This document shows, in pieces, positions 8,482 through 15,795 of a stretch of 64,000 nt of DNA. The position numbers and the translations under genes are program-made. Source of the DNA: Mesorhizobium sp. 131-2-1. GTDB taxonomy: Bacteria > Pseudomonadota > Alphaproteobacteria > Rhizobiales > Rhizobiaceae. Location of the stretch: NCBI RefSeq assembly GCF_016756535.1, contig NZ_AP023247.1:1178001-1242000 (forward strand), in the 5' to 3' direction. The notes below the pieces were generated by a model. The model was not told where the DNA came from. It did not search any database and worked only from the letters and a program-made list of their open reading frames with translations. Positions within the stretch are counted from its first letter, which is position 1; the number at the start of each line of letters is the position of its first letter.

Positions 8482-10647
8482 TCAAAACGCCTGCTTCACC
8501 GAGCCCTGGCTGAACAGCAGCCTGTAGGCCCAGGGGATCGTCACAATGGTGGCGACCGGGTTCGAATGCGCGAGATAGTCCTCATAGACCGGCCTCATCC
8601 TGGCGTAGAAAGCGGGGTCGAGAACGGTCATGCCGTTCTCCGAGTCGTGGAAGAAGCTGCGGTTGTTGAGGTTGACCGACGAGATCGTCACCAGCCTCTC
8701 ATCGATCATCATGATCTTGGAGTGCAGCACCACGTCAGGCGCCTTGAATTCGCGGATGTCGATGCGGTCGCCATACTTTTCGACGAACAGCTTGTTGAGC
8801 GCGGTGAGGAACTTGCCGCCGATGTCGCCCTTGAGATCGATCCGGCCGACAATGTCGATCTTGACGCCTCTTGCCAGCGCCCGGTCGAAGGCCAGGGCAA
8901 GTTTCGGCGTCAGATTGAGATAGGGATTGACGATCTCGATATGGTGCTCGGCGGTGTCGATCAAGTCGACGAAGTAGCTCTCCAGCGCGTGGCCGTCCTC
9001 GTAGGGCACGGAAATGAAGTGCCGGGCCACGCCTTGCGGGCGCCGGCCGCTGGCGCGGACCGGAATGGAGAACGGCCGCGAAATGTTGGTGTCGGCATCG
9101 CGCAGCCATACGGTCGACAGATGCGCGGCGAGCGTCTCGACCGTCGCCGGATCGGCGAACTCGATGTCGAAGTCGCTCCAGTTCGAATAGTAGTTCAGCG
9201 AGAAGCCGTCGGTCTTGCCGTATTGCTGCAGGTCCGGATAACGCGACAGGTCGACCGGGCTGTGGAACAGGAAGCCGTCATGGATGTTGCGGCCGCCGAT
9301 GATGACCCTCGAACGGCCGGGATCCTCGGCCAGCGTCGCCAGCATCTTGACGTGATGGGTCTTGTGCAACTGTGAGATCTGCTCGTCGATCGGCGCGCCA
9401 TGGTCGGCTCGCCAACGGTATTCCTGAAGCTGGACATTGGGGAATTCGGCCGCCAGCCGGTGCAGCAGGGCGTCGTCCTTCTCGCGCTCCAGCACATCGG
9501 TGACCAGGATGCGCACCTTGGTGCCCAAGGCGGCATGGTGGCGGACCAGCCGCTCCATTACGCGGCCGGAAAAGTCGGCCTTGAACTCCAGCGAGGACAG
9601 ATAGATCAGCCTGAGTTTCGGCGCATGGGAGAAATCGAGCGGCAGTTCGGGATCGGCCTTGTCGAAGGCGCTGTCGGAAAGCCTCGCGCCCAGCAAGGCC
9701 TCGACCTTGGCATTGAAGCCGTCGCGCGACTTGCGCAGCAGGAGCGGCTTGTCGAGCGGCAGCGCGCAAGTCTGCGACAGCCAGCGGCCGGCGTAGAAGA
9801 CGCGGTCAAGCTCCTCCAGTCCCGAGGGATCGGGCACCGGACAGCGGTCGTAGCGGCTGTCGAGCGCGGCGATCCACGGGTCGGCAACCTCCTCGCGCAG
9901 GATGGTCAGCGGCGCGCCGGCCGGCGCGGGGTCGGAGCGGACGCGCAGGTCGCAGCGGGTCAGCGCCTCGCCGGGAAACAGGCTCACGGATGTTTCGGCC
10001 GCCGGCAGGCTGAGATGGAACGCCGACCCCGCCGCAATGGTGCTCGATCGTCCCGCGGCGCGGATTGCCAGCGGCCCGTCGCAGGTGCCACCTATGTCGA
10101 GCGGCTTCAGACCGGTCTGGCGAAGCACGATCTCGACCGAGCGCGCCTCCAGCCCGGAAAAGCTGTATGTCCTGGGCCCGGAGGGCGGGGCGGCGGCATC
10201 AAGATAGAGCGTCTGGCGCGACATGCGCCAGCGCCCGGTGAAATGACCCTCGCCGGGTTTGCCGCCTGCCGGCGCCGGTTCGGCCGTGTCGAGCGGTTTC
10301 GCCAGCCGCTGCAGCGCCCGGTAGGTCGCCTGGAAACGGCTGTTGTGGATATCGCGCCAGTCACGGCCGAAACGGCCGGTGCCGTTCGTTCGGTCGAGCG
10401 CGTCGAGCCGACTCTGGGCGAGCAGCGCCTGGAACCGTTTCTCGTAGGCGCCGTTGCCGTCATTCCCGAAATAGTGCGCGGTCGCGATCTCGGCGCCGGT
10501 GGCGTCGGCGGAGACCGGCGGCCGGTCGCAGGCGTGGTCGCCCGGAAAGAAAGCACAGGCGGAGCGGCCGGGCATGCCGGCGCAGCCGGCCATTGCCGCG
10601 AGCGCCAACCAGAGCAGGGCCAGGCATGCGAGATTGCGACGCGTCAC
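8482..10647 (-). CDS. Phospholipase D-family lipoprotein
   Basis: A 721-residue exported protein starting with GTG. Its signal sequence ends in AMAGC, so Cys22 is a likely lipidation site. The N-terminal ~270 residues match nothing I recognise. The C-terminal half is a two-domain PLD fold. HKD motif 2 is intact (HSKIMMIDE followed by SSVNLNNRS). Motif 1 is altered: HVKML is followed by a longer spacer before IIGGRNIHDG, so the usual Asp spacing is lost. The start codon overlaps the stop of the PLA2-like gene (GTGA), so translation is probably coupled. It could be a phosphodiesterase acting on periplasmic phospholipid or another phosphodiester; the substrate is unknown. Confidence 0.85.
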   Translation of the reverse strand: MTRRNLACLALLWLALAAMAGCAGMPGRSACAFFPGDHACDRPPVSADATGAEIATAHYFGNDGNGAYEKRFQALLAQSRLDALDRTNGTGRFGRDWRDIHNSRFQATYRALQRLAKPLDTAEPAPAGGKPGEGHFTGRWRMSRQTLYLDAAAPPSGPRTYSFSGLEARSVEIVLRQTGLKPLDIGGTCDGPLAIRAAGRSSTIAAGSAFHLSLPAAETSVSLFPGEALTRCDLRVRSDPAPAGAPLTILREEVADPWIAALDSRYDRCPVPDPSGLEELDRVFYAGRWLSQTCALPLDKPLLLRKSRDGFNAKVEALLGARLSDSAFDKADPELPLDFSHAPKLRLIYLSSLEFKADFSGRVMERLVRHHAALGTKVRILVTDVLEREKDDALLHRLAAEFPNVQLQEYRWRADHGAPIDEQISQLHKTHHVKMLATLAEDPGRSRVIIGGRNIHDGFLFHSPVDLSRYPDLQQYGKTDGFSLNYYSNWSDFDIEFADPATVETLAAHLSTVWLRDADTNISRPFSIPVRASGRRPQGVARHFISVPYEDGHALESYFVDLIDTAEHHIEIVNPYLNLTPKLALAFDRALARGVKIDIVGRIDLKGDIGGKFLTALNKLFVEKYGDRIDIREFKAPDVVLHSKIMMIDERLVTISSVNLNNRSFFHDSENGMTVLDPAFYARMRPVYEDYLAHSNPVATIVTIPWAYRLLFSQGSVKQAF

Positions 10648-11084
10648 CCTGTCGCCCCGTTCATGGCCTTGAGCTGGGTGGGATCGCGCGGCGGCATGAA
10701 ACCCTGCGGGAAGACCTTGCAGACGGGAACGGCGAATGTGGCGATCAGCAGCTCGGCCTCGTTGCGCATCGCCCTCGGTGCGGTCTTGTCATCGCGGATC
10801 GCCCGCGCCGAGGCGACAAGAGCGCCGTCGCAGTCGCAATGGTTGCGGCGGGCGATGTAGCAGGCGTCGTGGACCTGGCACGCGGCGTCGAGCCGGTCGA
10901 CCGGCCGCAGCGACAGGTCGCCGGAGCGGGTGCCCGGCCCGCAATAATTGCCGATGACCAAAGGCGAGGGGCGGGCCATCGCAGAGCGGATCGGCTTCGG
11001 CAGCTCGGCCTCCGGCACTTTCGTCCACGGGTTGGCGCAAGCAGAGAGGCAGGCCAGCGGCAGGATGGCAAGAACGGCTCGCAT
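10644..11084 (-). CDS. Phospholipase A2-like lipoprotein
   Basis: A 146-residue lipoprotein: signal peptide with lipobox LSAC, mature N-terminus Cys16. The PLA2 signature is clear: calcium-loop motif NYCGPG at 46-51, then DRLDAACQVHDACY with the catalytic His72-Asp73 pair, then CDCDG at 83-87 where PLA2 enzymes place a supporting aspartate. Extra cysteines suggest disulfides, consistent with the periplasm. It is the first gene of a two-gene operon with the PLD-like lipoprotein, overlapping it by four bases. Acyl hydrolysis of membrane lipids is inferred from motif only. GGAG precedes the ATG at 11084. Confidence 0.8.
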   Translation of the reverse strand: MRAVLAILPLACLSACANPWTKVPEAELPKPIRSAMARPSPLVIGNYCGPGTRSGDLSLRPVDRLDAACQVHDACYIARRNHCDCDGALVASARAIRDDKTAPRAMRNEAELLIATFAVPVCKVFPQGFMPPRDPTQLKAMNGATG

Positions 11085-11190
11085 TTTCTCCGCGCCAGCT
11101 TTCCGAAAGAAGTCCCCGCCCCGGCGTTACAGCCGCTCGATCAGCTGATGCCACACTCGCCGATTTTGTGGCAAGCGCAAGGCAAGCGAT

Positions 11191-12072
11191 TCAGACGAAA
11201 AGACCGCGTTCCCGCTCCACCGCCCTGGTGATGAAGTTGGCGACGATCTGCACCCGACGCAGCGGCCTTACCGATTCGTGGTAGACCAGCCAGTAGGCGC
11301 GGCGGATCGGCGCGACGATGTCGACGGGAACCAGTTCCGGCATCGAGCGGGCGACGAATGTGTGCAGGATGCCGATGCCGGCGCCCGAGCGCACCGCCTC
11401 GGCCTGGCCGAGCGCCGAAGAGATGGCGAAGCTGGTGCGCCAGTCGGCACTGAACTCGGCGGCATAGTCGAGCGACGGGCTGACGATGAGGTCCGGCACG
11501 TAGCCGATCAGCGTGTGTCGGTCGAGTTCGGCCGGCGTCGCCGGCAGGCCGTTGGCTTCGGCATAAGCGCGCGAGGCGAACAGGCCGAGCGTGTAGTCGA
11601 CCAGCTTGCCGGCCACCAGCCGGCCCTCGGTCGGGCGCTCGACGGTGATGGCGATGTCGGCCTCGCGCCTGGACAGCGAGAAGGAGCGCGGCACCGGCAC
11701 CAGCTGGATGGTGAGCTCGCGGTGAAGGGCGGTCAGTTCTCCCAGCCGTTTCGCCAGGAAGGCGACGCCAAAGCCGTCGGGGGCGCCGATGCGCACCGTG
11801 CCCGAGATATCGTCGCCTTCGCCGGCGATGGTCGAGCGTGCGGCGATCATGTCGCTCTCCATGCGCTCGGCGATGTCGAGGAAGCGCTCGCCGGCTGGCG
11901 TCAGCTCGCTGCCGGTGGTCAGGCGGCGGAAGAGTTTTGTGCGCAGCGCCTCCTCGAGCGCGGCGATGCGGCGCGAGACGGTGGCGTGGTTGAGCTCCAG
12001 GCGCTTCGCCGCGCCGAGGATCTGGCCGGCGCGCGCCACGGCGAGGAAGATGCGGACGTCATCCCAGTTCAT
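11191..12072 (-). CDS. LysR-family transcriptional regulator divergent from mmsA
   Basis: About 293 residues from ATG 12072, which gives the typical N-terminus MNWDDVRIFLAVARAGQ. A TTG start at 12111 would add 13 residues. The winged helix-turn-helix covers residues 10-60 (GAAKRLELNHATVSRRI). The remainder is a periplasmic-binding-protein-like effector domain. It is transcribed away from mmsA across about 190 bases, the usual layout for a LysR protein that controls its neighbour and itself. The likely target is therefore mmsA; the effector is unknown but could be a valine- or inositol-derived intermediate. Confidence 0.88.
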   Translation of the reverse strand: MNWDDVRIFLAVARAGQILGAAKRLELNHATVSRRIAALEEALRTKLFRRLTTGSELTPAGERFLDIAERMESDMIAARSTIAGEGDDISGTVRIGAPDGFGVAFLAKRLGELTALHRELTIQLVPVPRSFSLSRREADIAITVERPTEGRLVAGKLVDYTLGLFASRAYAEANGLPATPAELDRHTLIGYVPDLIVSPSLDYAAEFSADWRTSFAISSALGQAEAVRSGAGIGILHTFVARSMPELVPVDIVAPIRRAYWLVYHESVRPLRRVQIVANFITRAVERERGLFV

Positions 12073-12258
12073 GGGGGTGTGAAGGAACGCAACCGTCAGT
12101 CCTTTCTCCAATCAGCAGCAACTCGCCATTTGCGACAATTAATGCACAGCTCTCCATCGTTGTCTATTTTTCGCACAACGGTTGCGTTCTCGCTCGCGTT
12201 GCCTTCGCCCCGGCAAAGGCGGACAATGCGCCATCATCAAAACACAGGGAGAGAAACC

Positions 12259-13755
12259 ATGATCGACTACGGTCATTTCATCGGCGGCAAGCATGTCGCC
12301 GGGACCAGCGGCCGCAAGCAGGACGTGATGCAGCCGATGGACGGCTCCGTCCGCGGCACGGTGGCGCTGGCTTCGCAGGCAGAATTGCGCGCCGCCGTCG
12401 AGAACGCCAAGGCGGCGCAGCCCAAGTGGGCTGCCACCAACCCGCAGCGCCGCGTGCGCGTGCTGATGAAGTTCCTCGAACTGGTCGCCCGCGACTATGA
12501 CGAACTGGCCGACATCCTGGCGCGCGAGCATGGCAAGACCATCGCCGACGCCAAGGGCGACATCCAGCGCGGCCTCGAAGTGGTCGAAGTCTGCATCGGC
12601 GCGCCGCACATGATGAAGGGCGAGTTCACCGACGGCGCCGGCCCCGGCATCGACGTCTACTCGATGCGCCAGCCGCTCGGCGTCGTCGCCGGCATCACGC
12701 CGTTCAATTTCCCGGCGATGATCCCGCTGTGGAAGATCGCGCCGGCCATCGCCTGCGGCAATGCCTTCATCCTGAAGCCTTCCGAGCGCGATCCGGGCGT
12801 GCCGATCCGCATTGCCGAACTGTTCATCGAGGCCGGCCTGCCTGCCGGCATCCTCAATGTCGTCAACGGCGACAAGGAAGTGGTCGACGCGATCCTCGAC
12901 GATCCGGACATCAAGGCCGTCGGTTTCGTCGGCTCGACGCCGATCGCCCACTACATCTATTCGCGCGGCACCGCGGCCGGCAAGCGCGTGCAGTGCTTCG
13001 GCGGCGCCAAGAACCACATGATCATCATGCCCGACGCCGACATGGACCAGACCGTCGACGCGCTGATCGGCGCCGGCTACGGTTCGGCCGGCGAGCGCTG
13101 CATGGCGATCTCGGTTGCGGTTCCGGTCGGCAACGACACTGCCAACCGGCTGATGGAAAAGCTCATACCGCGCGTCGAAAGCCTCAAGGTCGGCCCGTCG
13201 ACGGACTCGTCGGCCGATTTCGGCCCGCTGGTGACGGCGCAGGCGCTCGAGCGCGTCAAGGGCTATGTCGATATCGGCGTCAAGGAAGGCGCCAAGCTCG
13301 TCGTCGACGGCCGCGGCTTCACCATGCAGGGCTACGAGAACGGCTACTATATGGGCGGCTGCCTGTTCGACAACGTCACCGCCGACATGCGCATCTACAA
13401 GGAAGAGATCTTCGGGCCGGTGCTCTCGGTGGTGCGTGCGCCGACCTATGAGAACGCCATCAAGCTCGCCAACGATCACGAGATGGGCAATGGCGTCGCC
13501 ATCTTTACCCGCGACGGCGACGCCGCGCGTGACTTCGCCTCGCGTGTTCAGGTCGGCATGGTCGGCGTCAACGTGCCGATCCCGGTGCCGATCGCCTACT
13601 ACACCTTCGGTGGCTGGAAGGCGTCGTCCTTCGGCGACCTCAACCAGCATGGCCCGGATGCGTTCCGCTTCTACACCAAGACCAAGACGGTCACTTCGCG
13701 CTGGCCGTCCGGCATCAAGGACGGCGCCGAGTTCGTCATCCCGACGATGAACTGA
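12259..13755 (+). CDS. mmsA: CoA-acylating methylmalonate-semialdehyde dehydrogenase
   Basis: A 498-residue aldehyde dehydrogenase-superfamily enzyme. It converts methylmalonate or malonate semialdehyde plus CoA and NAD to propionyl- or acetyl-CoA in valine, pyrimidine and myo-inositol breakdown. Seen: GVVAGITPFNFPAMIP, KPSERDPG, the Gly-rich VGFVGSTPIA, FGGAKNHMIIMPDAD, and the catalytic Cys in GSAGERCMAIS. ATG 12259 follows AGGGAGAGAAACC, a good ribosome-binding site; the open frame further upstream overlaps the LysR gene and is not coding. The last 15 codons are duplicated about 100 bases downstream. Confidence 0.95.
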   Translation: MIDYGHFIGGKHVAGTSGRKQDVMQPMDGSVRGTVALASQAELRAAVENAKAAQPKWAATNPQRRVRVLMKFLELVARDYDELADILAREHGKTIADAKGDIQRGLEVVEVCIGAPHMMKGEFTDGAGPGIDVYSMRQPLGVVAGITPFNFPAMIPLWKIAPAIACGNAFILKPSERDPGVPIRIAELFIEAGLPAGILNVVNGDKEVVDAILDDPDIKAVGFVGSTPIAHYIYSRGTAAGKRVQCFGGAKNHMIIMPDADMDQTVDALIGAGYGSAGERCMAISVAVPVGNDTANRLMEKLIPRVESLKVGPSTDSSADFGPLVTAQALERVKGYVDIGVKEGAKLVVDGRGFTMQGYENGYYMGGCLFDNVTADMRIYKEEIFGPVLSVVRAPTYENAIKLANDHEMGNGVAIFTRDGDAARDFASRVQVGMVGVNVPIPVPIAYYTFGGWKASSFGDLNQHGPDAFRFYTKTKTVTSRWPSGIKDGAEFVIPTMN

Positions 13756-13811
13756 CCGGACGGTTCCCAGTTTGCGCGTCCTCGCCGCGATGCGGCTGCG
13801 GGCGCGCGGCG

Positions 13812-13856
13812 GGCATCAAGGACGGTGCGGAATTCGTCATCCCGACGATGAACTAA
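13812..13856 (+). pseudogene. Second copy of the mmsA 3' end (15-codon remnant)
   Basis: 45 bases that repeat the last 45 bases of mmsA (13711-13755) with four differences. All four are synonymous: GGC/GGT, GCC/GCG, GAG/GAA, and stop TGA/TAA. Both copies read GIKDGAEFVIPTMN and stop. The pattern suggests the tail of a diverged mmsA allele or paralogue, with the intact gene placed or recombined upstream of it. The terminator lies after this remnant and not directly after the intact gene. Confidence 0.75.
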
Positions 13857-13876
13857 GCCGAGAAAAACCAACGGAG

Positions 13877-13903
13877 AAAGCGCGGCGCAAACCGCGCTTT
13901 TTT
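13877..13903 (+). terminator. Rho-independent terminator of mmsA
   Basis: Perfect nine-base stem AAAGCGCGG / CCGCGCTTT with a six-base loop (CGCAAA), followed by a T run. It lies after the duplicated mmsA tail. Confidence 0.9.
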
Positions 13904-14154
13904 CCATGGAGCTTCACCTCTTCCATGCTCGGACAAACTTGTCGCCTTGGTCTCCCACGAAGGGGAGCGTAACTCGAGGCGCATGATTTCCGTCGCGGCA
14001 CGCCACCAGGGCATCTGCGCGTCCTGAGAAATCCACTGCTGTGTGATGGAACCAACAGACCATCATTCGCCTTAGGCTGTATTCCTGCCAAGCGCAGGCC
14101 AATCAACAGCGCCGGTAGCTGCCGGGGTTCTTGTCCGGCGCGAGGAGGTGTCGG

Positions 14155-14460
14155 ATGACACGACGTCTTGTGGCAACGATGGGCATTGCTGCAGCCATGA
14201 TATCGGCTGCAGCCGGCCAGGCGAATGCAGCCGGGCAATGCGCGGCGCGGACCGATATCGTCAAGGCGCTGGGCGAGAAGTTTCACGAAAGCGAGACCGC
14301 GCGCGGCCTGGTCAACCCCAGCGTTATCCTCGAGGTCTTCGTTTCCGAACAGGGCACCTGGACCATCCTGGCCACCGACACCCACGGGCTGAGCTGCGTT
14401 ATTTCGGCCGGGGAGGGCTGGGACCGTACAACGCAAGTGGCGGCACTGCCGGGTACCTGA
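14155..14460 (+). CDS. Small secreted protein, paralogue A
   Basis: 101 residues: signal peptide (about 1-26, ending AANAA region) and a mature domain of about 75 residues with two cysteines. I do not recognise the family by name. It is clearly related to the protein encoded at 14708-15028; both share EVFVS/G-x-x-GTWTI-x-x-TD-x-x-G-x-SC-x-I-x-AG-x-x-W. The paired cysteines suggest one disulfide in the periplasm. The start follows a strong GAGGAGGTG. A seven-base hairpin (GCGCCGG 14109-14115 with CCGGCGC 14135-14141) sits immediately before that site. No enzyme motif is visible. Confidence 0.75.
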   Translation: MTRRLVATMGIAAAMISAAAGQANAAGQCAARTDIVKALGEKFHESETARGLVNPSVILEVFVSEQGTWTILATDTHGLSCVISAGEGWDRTTQVAALPGT

Positions 14461-14650
14461 ACGCGCTTCTCCTTGATCAGCGTATCCCGCGTTGGATCGG
14501 CGAGCGCCTGATGAGGCGCCCGCTTGCGCTTTGCCGTTACCGTCACCATATATGGAACATAATGGGAACATCCAGAAGTTCCCATTGATGGCAGACCGGA
14601 ACGCAGAAAGGAACGACGCGATGATGACGTCGGAACCGGCCTGGGTGGCT

Positions 14651-14703
14651 CCGGCAAAATGAGGCTGTCTCCTTTTGCCGGGACGCGTTGGCAAAAGGAG
14701 GTG
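14651..14703 (+). promoter_or_regulatory. Leader RNA with two mutually exclusive hairpins over the ribosome-binding site
   Basis: Three complementary segments precede the start codon at 14708. Segment A is CCGGCAAAA (14651-14659). Segment B is CTCCTTTTGCCGG (14669-14681). Segment C is GGCAAAAGGAG (14690-14700). B and C form a perfect 11-base-pair stem with a 10-base loop that buries the Shine-Dalgarno AAGGAGG. A and B form a perfect 9-base-pair stem that would free it. The two stems share bases 14673-14679, so only one can exist at a time. This is the architecture of a translational switch or RNA thermometer; the trigger is unknown. Confidence 0.6.
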
Positions 14704-14707
14704 CCCC

Positions 14708-15028
14708 ATGGCACGCAAGTCCTTTTTGGGTTGGGCGAGAAACCTGGTTCTCGCCGGTGCGCTGGCGATGGGCACGAACAGCGCGGGCGCTCAATACCAA
14801 TACTGTGTCAAGCATAGCGCTCTGGTTGCCCATCTCAGCGAGAATTTCCAGGAACGGCAGTTTGCTTTCGGGTTGATCGGCCAGGTCGCTATTATGGAAG
14901 TGTTCGTCGGCCAGAGCGGAACCTGGACCATCTTCGTCACCGACGTCGACGGCACGAGCTGCATCATCGCGGCCGGCAACAATTGGGAAAGCGTGGCTGC
15001 GCCGGCCGGTCATGACGCGCGATACTGA
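14708..15028 (+). CDS. Small secreted protein, paralogue B
   Basis: 106 residues: signal peptide with Arg/Lys start (MARKSFLGWARN) and cleavage near NSAGA, then a mature domain with two cysteines. It aligns over its whole mature length with the protein at 14155-14460 (EVFVGQSGTWTIFVTD, SCIIAAGNNW). The start is fixed by AAGGAGGTG seven bases upstream. That ribosome-binding site lies in the stem of a strong leader hairpin, so translation is probably conditional. Family not recognised; it was probably produced by tandem duplication. It ends six bases before the convergent GntR gene. Confidence 0.75.
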   Translation: MARKSFLGWARNLVLAGALAMGTNSAGAQYQYCVKHSALVAHLSENFQERQFAFGLIGQVAIMEVFVGQSGTWTIFVTDVDGTSCIIAAGNNWESVAAPAGHDARY

Positions 15029-15034
15029 GATCGC

Positions 15035-15694
15035 TCAACGCGTGGCGGCCGTCTCGGCATGGCCGCGCAGCAGTGCCATCAGGCGCTTGGCATCCTTGGC
15101 GGCGGCTTCCTCATCGCCGGCGAGGATCGAGCGGATCAGCGCGACGTGGTGCTCAGCCGATTCGGCGAGTCCTGTATCCGACTTGTAGCGAAACCAGAAA
15201 CGTCGGCTGTGCGTCTGCAGGGGCGCCGCCACCCGCGCCGCGAAGGGGTTGTCGGCAGCCAGCGCCAGTGCCTCGTCGAGCGCCTTGTCGGCCTGGATGA
15301 AGGCCAGAACATTGCCCGAGATGACCGCTTTCTGCATAGCGAGGGCGGCTTCATGGAACAGGTCCGCCGCCTCGCGGGTGACGAAGCGGGCGGCCGAACG
15401 GGCCAGCACCACCTCGACGCCACGCCTCGCATCGATCACGCGCAACCAGGCACCGGGATGAAGCGGCGCAATCGCGATGCCGGCGCGAGGGCGGACGTCG
15501 AGCAGACCCTCCCAGGCCAGGCGCTGGATCGCCTCGCGCACCGGCGTGCGGCCGAGCCCGAGGCGCTCGATCAGCGCGCCCTCGGTGACGAAGCTTGCCG
15601 GCGCCAGTTCGAGCGTGACGATCATATGCTCGAGCGCGCGATAGGCCTTCGCCGCCGCCGGCTCGAAACGAGATATATCTTCCAACAGCGCCAT
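15035..15694 (-). CDS. GntR/FadR-type regulator of the hydroxyproline cluster
   Basis: 219 residues from ATG 15694, chosen because AGGAGG sits four bases before it. The upstream ATG at 15718 has no such site and lies inside the operator. The N-terminal winged helix (VTEGALIERLGLGRTPVREAIQRL, about 40-65) is followed by an all-helical FCD ligand domain. It is divergent from a deaminase-oxidase-epimerase set for hydroxyproline, matching the GntR regulator HypR described in Sinorhizobium. GATATATC palindromes lie over and between the two start regions. Repression relieved by a pathway intermediate is the expected mode, by analogy. Confidence 0.88.
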   Translation of the reverse strand: MALLEDISRFEPAAAKAYRALEHMIVTLELAPASFVTEGALIERLGLGRTPVREAIQRLAWEGLLDVRPRAGIAIAPLHPGAWLRVIDARRGVEVVLARSAARFVTREAADLFHEAALAMQKAVISGNVLAFIQADKALDEALALAADNPFAARVAAPLQTHSRRFWFRYKSDTGLAESAEHHVALIRSILAGDEEAAAKDAKRLMALLRGHAETAATR

Positions 15695-15703
15695 CCCGCC
15701 TCC

Positions 15704-15724
15704 TGATATATTTTCCATATATCA
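15704..15724. promoter_or_regulatory. GntR operator, regulator-proximal
   Basis: Perfect inverted repeat TGATATAT-N5-ATATATCA immediately upstream of the regulator's ribosome-binding site. A further AGATATATCT palindrome lies at 15671-15680 inside the regulator gene. Both share the GATATATC core with the sites in front of the catabolic operon. Confidence 0.7.
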
Positions 15725-15738
15725 TAGCAGATTCCGCA

Positions 15739-15780
15739 TTGACAGTCGGTTTCCTGATAGATATATCACTGATATATCAG
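15739..15780 (+). promoter_or_regulatory. Promoter and operators of the hydroxyproline operon
   Basis: TTGACA (15739-15744), a 17-base spacer and TATATC (15762-15767) form a near-consensus sigma-70 promoter. GATATATC (15760-15767) overlaps the -10 element, and the perfect palindrome CTGATATATCAG (15769-15780) covers the probable start of transcription. A repressor bound here would block RNA polymerase directly. Confidence 0.7.
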
Positions 15781-15795
15781 ATTGGAGGTGTTGCC

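Noticed and set aside
13812..13856. Small independent gene at the duplicated mmsA tail
   Set aside because: It encodes only the last 14 residues of MmsA, with no start codon or ribosome-binding site of its own.
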